Source: Synechocystis sp. PCC 7509
GTDB lineage: Bacteria > Cyanobacteriota > Cyanobacteriia > Cyanobacteriales > Chroococcidiopsidaceae
DNA length: 64,000 nt
Direction of reading: 5' to 3'
Assembly: GCF_000332075.2 (NCBI RefSeq)
Contig: NZ_ALVU02000001.1
Coordinates: forward strand, 1,879,193-1,943,192
A model generated the notes under the pieces. It did no database searches. It worked only from the letters and a program-made list of their open reading frames with translations, and was not told where the DNA came from. This document shows, piece after piece, positions 44,273-54,057 of the stretch; positions within the stretch are counted from its first letter, which is position 1; each line of letters opens with the position of its first letter. The translations under genes were made by a program, and so were the position numbers.

Positions 44273-45736
44273 ATGGCTGTAGAATACGATGTAGTAGTTA
44301 TTGGCGGCGGTTCTGGTGGTTTGGTGGTTGCAGGGGTCGCCGCCGCTCTCAACGCCAAGGTAGCGTTGATAGAAAAGCATCGTCTGGGTGGTGATTGCTT
44401 GTGGTATGGTTGCGTTCCGAGTAAATCATTGATTCATGCTTCTCGCTTGGCTTACCAGGTAAAAAATGCGGGAAGGTTTGGTATTTATAGCCAAAATGTA
44501 TCTATTGATTTTGCTAAAGCGATTTCTCACGTGCAAAATGTGATCGCAAATATTGAACCCCACGATTCCCCAGAAAGGTTTGAAGGCTTAGGCTCAGAGG
44601 TAATTTTTGGCGATGGTGAATTTATAGATCGTCATACTTTTAAAATTAATGGCAGAAGTATTAAAGCTAGAGCTTTTGTGATTTCTACAGGCTCAAGACC
44701 TGCTATCCCGGATATTTCTGGACTTGAGGAAGCAGGATATATTACTAATGAAGAAGTTTTTTCAATTACCGAGCGTCCCGAAACTTTAGCAATTATTGGT
44801 GGCGGCCCAATTGGTTGCGAATTGGGGCAAGCCTTTTCTAGACTAGGTTCTGAGGTAGTAATTGTTGCAGGAGGCGATCGCCTTTTACCCCAAGAAGACC
44901 CCGAAGTTGCTCAAGTCGTAGCAACACAATTTGCTAGTGAACATATCCGCGTCCTGACTAAAACGCGCGTTGAAAAAGTAGAAGTTATTAACGGTAAAAA
45001 AGTGCTGTTTGCGGCAGGCGAAAAAATCGCTGAAGTAGAGCAAATATTAGTGGCGGCGGGAAGACAACCTAATGTTGAATCTCTCAACATTGAGGCTGCT
45101 GGTGTAGAAATGCGGCAAAAAGGTGAAGCTGGTTATGGGAACTCTGGTAGTAAAAAAGGTATTCGCGTTAATAGCAAACTTCAAACTACCAATCCCCGCA
45201 TTTATGCCTGTGGTGATGTGATTGGCGGCTATCAATTTACTCATGTCGCTAGTTACGAAGCCAATATTGTCTTAAAAAATGCGCTGTTTTTACCTGTAAT
45301 TAAGGCGGATTACCGGGTAATTCCTTGGGCGACCTTTACCGACCCGGAATTAGCACGGGTGGGTTTAACGGAACAACAAGCGCGATCGCGTTACGGTGAT
45401 GATATTCAGATAGTTAAACAAGAATATGCTGATGTTGACCGCGCCCAAGCGGAGGCTGCAACAATAGGATTTGCCAAAATTATTGTCCGGCGCAACGGGC
45501 AAATTCTGGGCGCTCACTTGGTGGGAGAATCGGCGGGAGAGTTAATTGCTGAAATTGTTTTAGCGATGTCCCACAACCTCAAAATATCGGCTCTAAGTGG
45601 CATTCATATCTATCCTACTTTGTCAGAATTAAACAGTAACGCCGCCTTTGCTCTCACTCAGCAAAACTATGAAAAAAGCCTCAGACTGCAAAACTTATTA
45701 CAAAAGGTGTTTCAATTACTACGAGCATTCGGCTAA
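44273..45736 (+). CDS. Flavin disulfide reductase, mercuric reductase-like
   Basis: A 487-residue class I pyridine nucleotide-disulfide oxidoreductase. FAD loop VVVIGGGSGGLVVA, redox disulfide GGDCLWYGCVPSKSLIH, NAD(P)H loop IIGGGPIGCELGQAF, FAD-contact IYACGDVIGGYQFTH, and a C-terminal dimerisation domain ending with GIHIYPTLSELNS. The conserved His-Glu of lipoamide and glutathione reductases is replaced here by Tyr-Pro-Thr-Leu-Ser-Glu, as in mercuric reductase-like proteins. It lacks an N-terminal metal-binding domain, so mercury as the substrate is not proven. Confidence 0.88.
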   Translation: MAVEYDVVVIGGGSGGLVVAGVAAALNAKVALIEKHRLGGDCLWYGCVPSKSLIHASRLAYQVKNAGRFGIYSQNVSIDFAKAISHVQNVIANIEPHDSPERFEGLGSEVIFGDGEFIDRHTFKINGRSIKARAFVISTGSRPAIPDISGLEEAGYITNEEVFSITERPETLAIIGGGPIGCELGQAFSRLGSEVVIVAGGDRLLPQEDPEVAQVVATQFASEHIRVLTKTRVEKVEVINGKKVLFAAGEKIAEVEQILVAAGRQPNVESLNIEAAGVEMRQKGEAGYGNSGSKKGIRVNSKLQTTNPRIYACGDVIGGYQFTHVASYEANIVLKNALFLPVIKADYRVIPWATFTDPELARVGLTEQQARSRYGDDIQIVKQEYADVDRAQAEAATIGFAKIIVRRNGQILGAHLVGESAGELIAEIVLAMSHNLKISALSGIHIYPTLSELNSNAAFALTQQNYEKSLRLQNLLQKVFQLLRAFG

Positions 45737-45784
45737 GTTTTGGTAAGCTAGAATCGCTACGGTAGAGGAGTAAATTTAGCCTGT

Positions 45785-46612
45785 ATGCACCGGATATTAT
45801 CAGGAGCGTTGAGCAGTGAAAAATTGACCGTGGCGATCGCAAATCTGCCGCCGTCATTACAAGGTACGAAGCTAGTACAACTGTCAGATTTGCACTATGA
45901 CGGTTTGCGGCTGTCGGAAAAAATGTTAGAGCAAGCAATTTCTGTTGCTAACGAAGCAGAACCCGATTTAATTGTTTTAACGGGCGATTATGTAACAGAC
46001 GATCCCGCTCCTATTCATCAACTGGTATTGCGACTCAAACATCTGCAAAGCCGCGCTGGTGTATACGCAGTTCTGGGAAACCACGATATTTATTACAAAA
46101 ATTCTCAAGCCGAAATTACTCAGGCGCTAACGGGGGTTGGTATTCCTGTGTTGTGGAATCAAATTGCTTACCCTTTAGGTCAACAATTACCAATTGTAGG
46201 ATTGGCTGATTATTGGTCGAAAGAGTTTGATATCAAGCAAGTTTTGAGCCGATTGGACGCAGATACACCCCGCATTGTTTTGTCACACAATCCCGATACG
46301 GCGGAACTGTTGAAAAAATGGCGTGTAGATTTGCAATTATCTGGTCATACTCATGGGGGTCAAATTCTGCTTCCTGGGATTGGTCCGGCGGTGACTTTAT
46401 ACAAAAGTTTTCGTCGCAAACTTTCTAAGTCTGCGCGTCGTCGAATACCGTTTATGCAAAAAGATTGTGCGAAAGTCGTTCGTCATTGGGAATGGGCGCA
46501 AGGTTTTCACCAAGTCGGCACAAATCAATTGTATGTAAATCGCGGTTTGGGGACTTATTTTCCAGGGCGATTGTTTTGTCCGCCGGAAGTGACGATTATT
46601 ACCCTTATATAG
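45785..46612 (+). CDS. Metallophosphoesterase, YkuE-like
   Basis: The 275-residue protein has the calcineurin-like motifs LSDLHYDGL (Asp, His), LTGDYVTDD, VLGNHDIYYK, LSHNPDTAELL and LSGHTHGGQI. This set is typical of the YkuE/LpxH-like branch, often phosphodiesterases. It starts 49 bases after the reductase gene and probably shares a transcript. No signal peptide is evident. Substrate unknown. Confidence 0.9.
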   Translation: MHRILSGALSSEKLTVAIANLPPSLQGTKLVQLSDLHYDGLRLSEKMLEQAISVANEAEPDLIVLTGDYVTDDPAPIHQLVLRLKHLQSRAGVYAVLGNHDIYYKNSQAEITQALTGVGIPVLWNQIAYPLGQQLPIVGLADYWSKEFDIKQVLSRLDADTPRIVLSHNPDTAELLKKWRVDLQLSGHTHGGQILLPGIGPAVTLYKSFRRKLSKSARRRIPFMQKDCAKVVRHWEWAQGFHQVGTNQLYVNRGLGTYFPGRLFCPPEVTIITLI

Positions 46613-47033
46613 TCACAAAAGTTTAACCCGCCGCGCTACTGTGGTGAAGAAATAAGTAGCAATTCGGCGGGTTATTGAAGGATGGAATGGTTTTAAACGA
46701 ACTCAAACAGTTAACTCTAATAAGGTGGACTTTTTCTCGCAACTTCAATTTAACTCGTGCATCCCTGCGTTCTAAATAAACAGTAACCTTGGCAGTGGAT
46801 TAACGTACCTCCCATAACAACACTCATTCACGGACTTGAGTAAATTAAATGTTTGGATGCTACAAGGAAGTTCTAGCGAGGTGACGGGCGCGGGAGGCAC
46901 GGGCGCTTGTCAAAAGGGTTTATTTGTTGTGCCTGTATTTAAACTAACATTAGTATTTTCTTTACTAGCCCTTAAGTTACTAAACTTGACTAGCATTTAT
47001 ATATTGCAATTATTGATAAGATTTCTTAACTAA
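46613..47033. other. Intergenic region with hairpin, no secure gene
   Basis: AACCCGCCG (46625-46633) and CGGCGGGTT (46665-46673) form a nine-base stem that may terminate the phosphoesterase transcript. An open frame at 46836-47033 (starting TTG, low complexity, no ribosome site) is not convincing. Otherwise I see nothing. Confidence 0.5.
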
Positions 47034-47063
47034 AAAGTCTTCTCTAAATTTAGAGAAGACTTT
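47034..47063. terminator. Perfect 30-base palindrome, bidirectional terminator
   Basis: AAAGTCTTCTCTAAA and its complement follow each other without a spacer; with a four-base loop this gives a 13-bp stem flanked by A and T runs. It stands 27 bases after the stop side of the 47091 gene, so it should stop that transcript and any coming from the left. Confidence 0.8.
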
Positions 47064-47090
47064 AAAAGCTATCTAATTGTTGATTGAGCG

Positions 47091-47783
47091 TTAGTTAGGA
47101 CTATTTGTAGCCGGAGTTTCGGTACTAGATTCTGTAGTAGTCGTGCTATTTTCGGTTGTAGTCGTGTCTTGCATATCTGGACTGATAGAAGTATCGCTCT
47201 TAGCTGGTGCTGTTTCAGTAGTGGTTGTACTTTGGGTATTGGAACTGCTAGAAGTATCGCTCTTAGGTGGTGCGGTTTCCGTTGCTGGGGATGGCTGCGT
47301 GACTGGAGGAACAGTAATATTAATATTCTGGTCTGGAGTCGCCGCAGAGGGTTGAGGCGCGGGAGCAGTTTGTTGTTGAGGAACGGGTACTACAACTTCT
47401 TTTTCGATAGTTCTAATTTCGGTTTTAGTTTCAGGAACGGGGCTAGGCTCGGCTCTATTGGGGACAGGAACAACTACCGGAGTAACAGGATTGACATCAT
47501 TACTTTGGTTTGCAAACCATACCGCACCCGCCGTTAAAGCTGCCAAAGATGCCAACAAAATACCGATTAATAAACCGCGTCCAGCATTTTCATTATCGCG
47601 GGCAACTAACCCATCTTCTTGATAGCGTTCAGCAACTTGACCGTTAACATAACCATCTTTATAGGCATTAGCGCCATTTACAGTTTCCGTAGTTTTGGTA
47701 ACGTTAGTCTGTCCGTCAGTGTCGCTGTATGTTTCTTTACGTACTTCACGCCCGTAGTTTTGTGGATCGTTTGAGTTAGCCAT
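47091..47783 (-). CDS. Single-pass membrane protein with low-complexity repeat tail
   Basis: The 230-residue protein has a polar N-terminal part (KETYSDTDGQTNVTKTTETV), one membrane segment (GRGLLIGILLASLAALTAGAV, near 69-89) and a long Pro, Thr and Ser-rich tail. The tail holds two near-copies of a 22-residue unit (TETAPPKSDTSSSSN, TETAPAKSDTSISPD). This resembles cyanobacterial surface or envelope-linked proteins with a disordered tail. No enzyme motif. Function unknown. Confidence 0.72.
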   Translation of the reverse strand: MANSNDPQNYGREVRKETYSDTDGQTNVTKTTETVNGANAYKDGYVNGQVAERYQEDGLVARDNENAGRGLLIGILLASLAALTAGAVWFANQSNDVNPVTPVVVPVPNRAEPSPVPETKTEIRTIEKEVVVPVPQQQTAPAPQPSAATPDQNINITVPPVTQPSPATETAPPKSDTSSSSNTQSTTTTETAPAKSDTSISPDMQDTTTTENSTTTTESSTETPATNSPN

Positions 47784-48064
47784 GGGTTTATATAACTTCC
47801 TTTTTAGTTAAAATTAGCAACTTGTAAAAATACTTTTATTCGTATTTTTATGTTTTATTTGTTACTTGCGTTTCTGTTGTTATTAGAATAACTTTTGCGA
47901 TCGCCCAATTGGCTCTACCTACAGATGGGATTAGATCGTCTATCTAAGGACTGATTACGATCGCAAATAATTAATGTTGCATCCCTAATTTTTGAACTGC
48001 AAGTTGGTAGTTTCTGCTCAATTTAGGGAATCCTATAGATAGAGAAAATATTAATTAACCTTAT

Positions 48065-51000
48065 ATGACTACTGCTATCGAGTTTGGTTGTTTGGTGCGA
48101 TCGCGCAATTCAATGTTAGGAGTTGGCAAAGTTACAGAAATAACTCCCGATGATGCGGTTATTGAGTATTTTTGCTCCCTAGGGCGACGCATTCATAAAA
48201 CCTTACCTTTAGACTCGCTGCAAAGAGTTAGGCTTCCCAAACAGACGCGGTGCTATCTGTATGTAAAAGACAAAGACACCTGGACAATTGGGAGAGTTTA
48301 CGCGGAGGACAACTATGAGTATCAAATTGATTTGCCTGATCGCCAGACAATAGTAGCCACGGAGCAAGAAATTTATGTACGATGCGATCGCCCGATTACA
48401 GATCCCATTGAAATATTGGCGATGAAGGGACACGAAACGCCTTATTTTCATAATAAGCGATCGCGTTTTGTTCAATGTCTGCTAAAACAACGGGCGGTTA
48501 GTCGCGGAATGACCGGACTTATCTCTGCAAATATTGCCCTTTATCCCCATCAAGTAGAAGTCGTCCGGCGGGTACTTGAAGACCCCATTGGGCGCTACTT
48601 GTTGGCGGACGAGGTGGGACTAGGAAAAACTATTGAAGCGGGTGCTATATTGCGGCAATACTTGCTAGACGAGCCTCGCGGACAAGCATTAATCGTAGTT
48701 CCTCAATACCTTTTAGCGCAATGGCAGCAGGAGTTAGAAACTAAGTTTTATCTCTCCAACTTTGCCAAGCGGGTACAGTTAATTGCGGTGGAAGATTGGA
48801 CGCAAATTAGCCGTAAAGATATTAAATTTCTGATTTTGGATGAAGCACACCACATTGCAGCAATGGCTTCATCTTCAAGTAAGGTACAAAATCAGTGTTT
48901 TGAGACTTACAAACAACTTGCTCATAAGTGCGATCGCTTGCTCTTATTATCTGCAACCCCGGTTTTAAATCACGAGCAGGATTTTTTAACAATGTTGCAT
49001 CTGCTCGATCCTACTACTTACAAGCTTGAAGATTTAGCAGGTTTTCAAGCCAAAGTGTCGAAGCGTCAGGAAATTGGTGGAGTTTTGCTGGCTTTTAAAG
49101 CTGGTGCAAAACCCGTTGTTTTAACTAAAAAAATTGACCAACTACAAAAACTCTTTTCTGATGACACTTACTTACTAAATCTTCTCAACCAGTTGCAGCA
49201 ACAAGAATCTGCTGACGAACTAGATAAAATGGTGCAGGTAATTCGCAACCATATTAGCGATACATATCGACTACACCGCCGGATGCTGCGTAACCGCCGC
49301 GCTACCGTTGAAGATGTAATTTTTGACCGCAATGCTATACCCAAAACCGAATATGACTTAGACGATCGCACACATCAAATTCACGAACTATTAGAGGAAT
49401 GGCGAACAGTTGCACCAAAAGGACAATATACTCGGATTTTCTTACTATTATTTCGCGCCGCCGGAACTTGGTTAGGAGTATTACAAGCAGTTATTACGGC
49501 GCGTTTAAAGGGCGTATCCAATGCAGATTTAGTTAAAGATTTTGACAGCGAAGATGTGCGTCTTTTGGTTGAAACTCCTAAGTTTTCAGGAGAAACGGAG
49601 ATTTTGCAAGCTTTACTGAAGATTTTGCAACAACCATCAGAAGACGGCGATCGCCTAGAATTATTGCAAACTATTTTGCTCTACCACCTCTCAGAAGTTC
49701 TCAAACTCCAGTCATATCAAAGAGATATTGCTAAATTGCTGGAGCAAGTACAAAAAAGAATTGATAGACCGTTAAACAGCGATCGCCTACCGAAAATAAT
49801 TATATTTACAAGCTTTGTGCAGACTTGCGCGGAACTTAATCGTTATTTGGTACAGGCTTTTGGGGAAAGTGCGATCGCAGTTCATCAATCTGGGACATCA
49901 CGAGAAAAAGCTGAAGATAATATCAACCGATTCAAAAACAATCCTAAATGTTTTATCTTAATTAGCGATTTTTCGGGAGAAGAAGGACGCAATTTACAAT
50001 TTGCTGATGGATTAATTCATTTTGACTTACCTTGGTCGCCCAATCGCCTCGAACAAAGATTAGGCAGAATTGACCGGATTGGGGGCAAAGTAGCCGTCAA
50101 TTCTTGGTTATTAGCAGGGGTGGATTTGCCCGATAGTCCTCATCAGGCTTGGTATGAGCTACTAAAATCTGGATTTGGCATATTTACTCAATCGATCGCC
50201 AGCTTACAGTTTTATGTTGATGAAAAGTTACCAGAATTAGAAAATATCCTGTTTAATTCTGGCGCTAAAGGGCTAATAGAGGCGACTTCTCAAATTCAAA
50301 CAGACATTGAAACTGAACAAGTAAAAATCAGCGAACAAAATGTTTTAGATGATATTGATGCAAACGATGAAAATGCGCTTAATTATTTCCAAGAATTAGA
50401 AACCTACGACGATCGCCACCAAGAATTGCAAAATGCTACAGAAAGCTGGCTATGTAGTGCTTTACAGTTTCTCCGCGTCGATAACCCCGATTTGGCCGGA
50501 GTTTGTGAATATAAGCCAAGCGATCGCACTCTAGTACCCGCTAACGTAATAGTTGAGCGCTTTTCTACTTCAGCAAAAAAACTTGGAACTTACAATCGCA
50601 GGTTAGCAAATAAACATTCTGGGATTGACCTTTACCGGATTGGCGAAGGATTTACAGAAAAATTAGCATCTTATATGTATTGGGACGATCGCGGACAAGC
50701 TTTTGCAATGTGGCGACACGACAAAGCATGGGATGCGGGGGAAGGTACAGAATGGCTAGGATTTCGCTTTGATTATACGGTGGAAGCTAATTTAACTTTT
50801 GCTAAAGATTCCCCTCTCAATAAGTTAGAGATTAAAACTCTTAGACGACGTGCAGATGCGTTGTTTCCACCCAAATTAGAGACAGTTTTTGTCAATGCGC
50901 GAATGGAGATTGTGGAAGATACAGGCTTATTAAATATCCTGCAACGTCCTTACTATGGCAAAGACAGCGATTACCGCGATTACAACTTGGCAAAAGACCG

Positions 51001-51364
51001 CTTATCAATTATTGATGAATTTATCGATCCGGGTAAATGGTCTAACTTCTGCAACTTGGCGCGGAAAACTTCAGAAAAATTATTACGCGATCGCCCAAGT
51101 TTTAACGAAGTCTGCGATCGTTGCGCCAAAGTTGCAACTTTAAAACTAGATAACCGCCTCAATCAGCTTCAATTGCGCCTCAACCGAGTATCAGAAGCAA
51201 CGGCTAATTCTTCTTTATTAGCTGAAGAACTTGCCAACGAAACCACGATTAGCCAAGCCTTAGTTGAGGGAATACAACGCCCGCGTCTCAAACTTGATTC
51301 GGTGGGATTCATTATAATTTCTGGGCGATCGCCTGTCGGGGAAAAGGAGGCGAAGGGATGGTGA
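48065..51364 (+). CDS. SNF2-family helicase, HepA/DpdE-like
   Basis: A 1099-residue DNA-dependent ATPase. The N-terminal 140 residues (two SH3-like beta segments, starting EFGCLVRSRNSMLGVGKV) are followed by ADEVGLGKTIEAG (Walker A, Lys188), LILDEAHHIA (Walker B, near 257), LLLSATPVL (motif III), and in the second lobe ISDFSGEEGRNLQFAD and RLEQRLGRIDRIGG (motifs V and VI). The layout recalls RapA/HepA and DpdE, the SNF2 protein of 7-deazaguanine DNA-modification clusters, but no dpd biosynthesis genes are seen here. HIP1 sites are frequent. It probably serves DNA surveillance or defence; the neighbour is a reverse transcriptase-HEPN gene. Confidence 0.85.
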   Translation: MTTAIEFGCLVRSRNSMLGVGKVTEITPDDAVIEYFCSLGRRIHKTLPLDSLQRVRLPKQTRCYLYVKDKDTWTIGRVYAEDNYEYQIDLPDRQTIVATEQEIYVRCDRPITDPIEILAMKGHETPYFHNKRSRFVQCLLKQRAVSRGMTGLISANIALYPHQVEVVRRVLEDPIGRYLLADEVGLGKTIEAGAILRQYLLDEPRGQALIVVPQYLLAQWQQELETKFYLSNFAKRVQLIAVEDWTQISRKDIKFLILDEAHHIAAMASSSSKVQNQCFETYKQLAHKCDRLLLLSATPVLNHEQDFLTMLHLLDPTTYKLEDLAGFQAKVSKRQEIGGVLLAFKAGAKPVVLTKKIDQLQKLFSDDTYLLNLLNQLQQQESADELDKMVQVIRNHISDTYRLHRRMLRNRRATVEDVIFDRNAIPKTEYDLDDRTHQIHELLEEWRTVAPKGQYTRIFLLLFRAAGTWLGVLQAVITARLKGVSNADLVKDFDSEDVRLLVETPKFSGETEILQALLKILQQPSEDGDRLELLQTILLYHLSEVLKLQSYQRDIAKLLEQVQKRIDRPLNSDRLPKIIIFTSFVQTCAELNRYLVQAFGESAIAVHQSGTSREKAEDNINRFKNNPKCFILISDFSGEEGRNLQFADGLIHFDLPWSPNRLEQRLGRIDRIGGKVAVNSWLLAGVDLPDSPHQAWYELLKSGFGIFTQSIASLQFYVDEKLPELENILFNSGAKGLIEATSQIQTDIETEQVKISEQNVLDDIDANDENALNYFQELETYDDRHQELQNATESWLCSALQFLRVDNPDLAGVCEYKPSDRTLVPANVIVERFSTSAKKLGTYNRRLANKHSGIDLYRIGEGFTEKLASYMYWDDRGQAFAMWRHDKAWDAGEGTEWLGFRFDYTVEANLTFAKDSPLNKLEIKTLRRRADALFPPKLETVFVNARMEIVEDTGLLNILQRPYYGKDSDYRDYNLAKDRLSIIDEFIDPGKWSNFCNLARKTSEKLLRDRPSFNEVCDRCAKVATLKLDNRLNQLQLRLNRVSEATANSSLLAEELANETTISQALVEGIQRPRLKLDSVGFIIISGRSPVGEKEAKGW

Positions 51365-51432
51365 TTAACTCTTTTCAAGCACTCCAATACTTTATTCAAA
51401 CTGGGGATACATTGGTGATACTGCAAGATTAA
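51358..51432 (+). pseudogene. Truncated frame coupled to the SNF2 gene
   Basis: ATG 51358 overlaps the SNF2 stop (ATGGTGA) and is preceded by a strong ribosome site AAAGGAGG at 51343-51350. The frame ends after 24 codons (MVINSFQALQYFIQTGDTLV and a short tail). Such an overlap plus ribosome site marks a partner gene that appears to have been cut off, possibly when the reverse transcriptase gene entered. Confidence 0.4.
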
Positions 51433-51461
51433 TTCGTAATTCAAACAAAACTGATTAAGAA

Positions 51462-53417
51462 ATGACAGACAAACACAAGGGAACGCAGCTTGGTTACTTT
51501 ATAGATTTTAAGCTTTGGAAAGATGCTTTGGAGCTTCTAAAGTTTCAAATTAAGCAAAAGCATTCTAATAGGCATTTCAACACTTTAAGTATGTTTTACT
51601 ATGAAAAGCTTCATGTAGATTGTTTAGATGCTGAACCTCAGACTTATTTCCAAACTAAAATAGCAAGTAGCCTTTTTTATGGCTTAAAACAAGAGTTTGG
51701 TGTTTTTTCATATGTAATACCTAAACCTGGTCTTGGGCTGCGTGACTATAAATTTTTTACTTATCCAATGAGAGCGGTTTACTACACCATTGGGCTTTAC
51801 TTGCTAAAGCTATCGCAGGAATTTATACTTGAAACGCATAGAAAAGCAAACAGAATAGAAGCTTTTTATGGAGGAAATCTAACTTATAAAGAAGAGGAGT
51901 TGAAAATCACAGCAAAAAATATTTACTTCCGAAGCTTTCATGAACAATTTAAACAAAAAATCAAAGGAGAGACTGAAAATGAAAGTCAAGATAAGTTCAT
52001 TTTGCAGTTAGATATTGAAAACTATTTTAATGAAATATCCATTCCAAAACTACTTGAATTTTTGCATATTAATATAAAGCCTAGCATACAGGCAAGTATG
52101 TCATATGACTCTCTCACACGCGAACAAATTGTTTGTCTATTTCAATTCATTGCTAATGGACAGTCTTCTGGGATTCCACAGTCAGATAATAATATTATAT
52201 CTAGTTTCATTGGTTACTTGTATCTAGTTTTTGGAGATTTAATAATAGATGATGTACTGAAGAAGTATATTGGTATTATTGATTTTCACAAAATTATCAG
52301 ATACACAGATGATATTTATATATCGATAACCTTTAAGCATGAAATTAACGATGAAGATCAAGGCACTATAATTCATTCAATAGCATCTCAAATTTCGGAA
52401 GTTTTATACAGTCGTTTAAATCTTAAGCTTAACTTAAAAACGAGGCTTTATCGCATGGAAAAGCAAGATGAAAAGGAAGAACTTCTTAAAAATCTTCATA
52501 AAGCGTCTCTTGGGGATGAATATATTGATACTTCTGAAGAAGAGAATCAACAGTGTAATAAAGAACCCAAAGCAGCCATTGAAACACCGCAGGAAAAGTT
52601 AGACAAGGTATTTGAAGAATTAATAAAAATTAAAAAATCAAGAGTTGAAGACTATTTCATCCGAGATAAATCAACTCAAGATGAAATTTTACAGACCGTT
52701 TTTGATAAAAGCGTAGAACAAATTCTTGATAAACCAGAAAATAAAAATAAAATTCAGTCAATATTTATGAATTTTAACTTTGATCTAGTTAAGGTCAAAC
52801 CACTTGAAATTTTAATTGTTCTTCTTAAAGATGAAATCTCTTTAGCTAATCTTAAGAATTTCTGTCTGAATAAAAAAATTATTACGATAGGTGATGCAGA
52901 CTTGATACTTAAATTTTTATCTCAAACTAACTTTGGGGAGAAGAAACTACTTTTGAAGCTAAAAGAAAATGACCATATGAAGGACATTATTGATACGTTC
53001 ATTAATGGGCAACTTAATTGCAGTAGTCCTGGATACTATAGGCTGACTTGTATGCATATGCATCAAGTTGCAAATATGCCTGAAGTAATTGAGCAAACTA
53101 GATTAAGGGTATTAAGTGAAAAAGAAAGTTCTTATTCTGTTGCACTTAACCACTTACTGAATGAAATTCATGCGATATGTATAAATAAAGAAAAAGCAAA
53201 TAAGAAAAAATATGATGTTCATGATGTAATTAAATTTCTTCAGTTAAAAAATGTTCCGCACGAGATATGTATAAAGATAAGAAATCTGTTTGATCGGAGA
53301 AACTCTAACCGTATATCCCATCCTGGCTCAGATGATAGCATTGCTTGGGAAGTTACAAAGGATGAATATTGGGATTATTATGAGAATGTTGGCAAGTGTT
53401 TGGATTTTCTGCTGTAG
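51462..53417 (+). CDS. AbiA-like reverse transcriptase with C-terminal HEPN domain
   Basis: The 651-residue protein has reverse-transcriptase blocks: LQLDIENYFNEI (catalytic Asp184), FIANGQSSGIPQSDNNIISSF (block B) and IIRYTDDIYISI (YTDD, Asp273-Asp274). A helical region follows. The C-terminus has RNSNRISHPG (Arg613-x6-His620), the HEPN ribonuclease motif seen in AbiA-type abortive-infection proteins. AbiA-like enzymes are thought to sense phage and stop growth. The gene is AT-rich and has no HIP1 site by eye, unlike the SNF2 gene beside it, which suggests acquisition. Confidence 0.83.
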   Translation: MTDKHKGTQLGYFIDFKLWKDALELLKFQIKQKHSNRHFNTLSMFYYEKLHVDCLDAEPQTYFQTKIASSLFYGLKQEFGVFSYVIPKPGLGLRDYKFFTYPMRAVYYTIGLYLLKLSQEFILETHRKANRIEAFYGGNLTYKEEELKITAKNIYFRSFHEQFKQKIKGETENESQDKFILQLDIENYFNEISIPKLLEFLHINIKPSIQASMSYDSLTREQIVCLFQFIANGQSSGIPQSDNNIISSFIGYLYLVFGDLIIDDVLKKYIGIIDFHKIIRYTDDIYISITFKHEINDEDQGTIIHSIASQISEVLYSRLNLKLNLKTRLYRMEKQDEKEELLKNLHKASLGDEYIDTSEEENQQCNKEPKAAIETPQEKLDKVFEELIKIKKSRVEDYFIRDKSTQDEILQTVFDKSVEQILDKPENKNKIQSIFMNFNFDLVKVKPLEILIVLLKDEISLANLKNFCLNKKIITIGDADLILKFLSQTNFGEKKLLLKLKENDHMKDIIDTFINGQLNCSSPGYYRLTCMHMHQVANMPEVIEQTRLRVLSEKESSYSVALNHLLNEIHAICINKEKANKKKYDVHDVIKFLQLKNVPHEICIKIRNLFDRRNSNRISHPGSDDSIAWEVTKDEYWDYYENVGKCLDFLL

Positions 53418-53572
53418 CAAATCGTGAATAGATGAACTACATATAGTTATTAAGTAGGCATCAGGCTAACAATTAAATTGCAGTACGCAGTATTGTCAGA
53501 TCCATTGCTTCAAGCTCAAGCTCGGAGAATGTTAGCTGCGATCGCTTTCCATCACGAGAATTAGCTGCGGGG

Positions 53573-53815
53573 TTGCTTGAAGTTCGTTCTATCCCCCATC
53601 AACGGCTTATTAATACTCCTTACTTATTTGCGATCGCTACAACGTTGGAACTTGCAACCCTACCTGAAGAAGCCAAAGTTAATAAACCTGCGAGTAGTGC
53701 GATCGCATTGTGTCGCGCTCAAATTGCCCCTATTTCCCGCACTACCGATGTCAAGGAATTCATTACTACCGTAGTAGAAGAAACAGCTAACGACTGTTTA
53801 GCGATAATGAAATGA
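53573..53815 (+). pseudogene. Decayed gene fragment
   Basis: The open frame from TTG 53573 (LLEVRSIPHQRLINTPYL onward) and a shorter frame just upstream (starting near 53478) read like protein but are split by stops. The frame includes a HIP1 site and good codon use, yet no start or known domain. Probably the remains of a resident gene disrupted near the reverse transcriptase. It could also be a chance frame. Confidence 0.3.
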
Positions 53816-53832
53816 AACTAGGAGCAATTAAA

Positions 53833-54057
53833 ATGACATATAAAGTCAGCATTGTCATAGAAAAAGATGAAGATGGATATTATGCCTATTGTCCTGGGTT
53901 AGAAGGTTGTCAAACTCAAGGCGATTCTGTGGAAGAAGCTACAGCAAATATTCAAGAAGCCGTAGAACTTTACTTAGAGACACTATCAACTGAAGAAAAA
54001 AAAGCTCTTTTAAGTAAAGAAATTTCCACCATGACTTTAGAGGTACAAGTTGCCTAA
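53833..54057 (+). CDS. hicB: HicB-like antitoxin
   Basis: A 74-residue protein starting MTYKVSIVIEKDEDGYYAYC, with PGLEGCQTQGDSVEEATANIQ and a VELYLE helix: the HicB ferredoxin-like fold. The ATG at 53833 has AGGAGC as ribosome site. HicB inhibits the HicA ribonuclease. The following HicA frame is truncated, so this antitoxin appears to be without its toxin. Confidence 0.85.
   Translation: MTYKVSIVIEKDEDGYYAYCPGLEGCQTQGDSVEEATANIQEAVELYLETLSTEEKKALLSKEISTMTLEVQVA

Noticed and set aside
46836-47033. 65-codon open frame
   Set aside because: TTG start, no ribosome site, low-complexity Gly-rich middle; not convincing as a gene.
47169-47537. 122-codon frame on the + strand
   Set aside because: Shadow of the low-complexity tail of the gene on the other strand.
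48065-51364. A full dpd (7-deazaguanine DNA) cluster
   Set aside because: Only a DpdE-like helicase is seen; no DpdA or queuosine-pathway genes are nearby.
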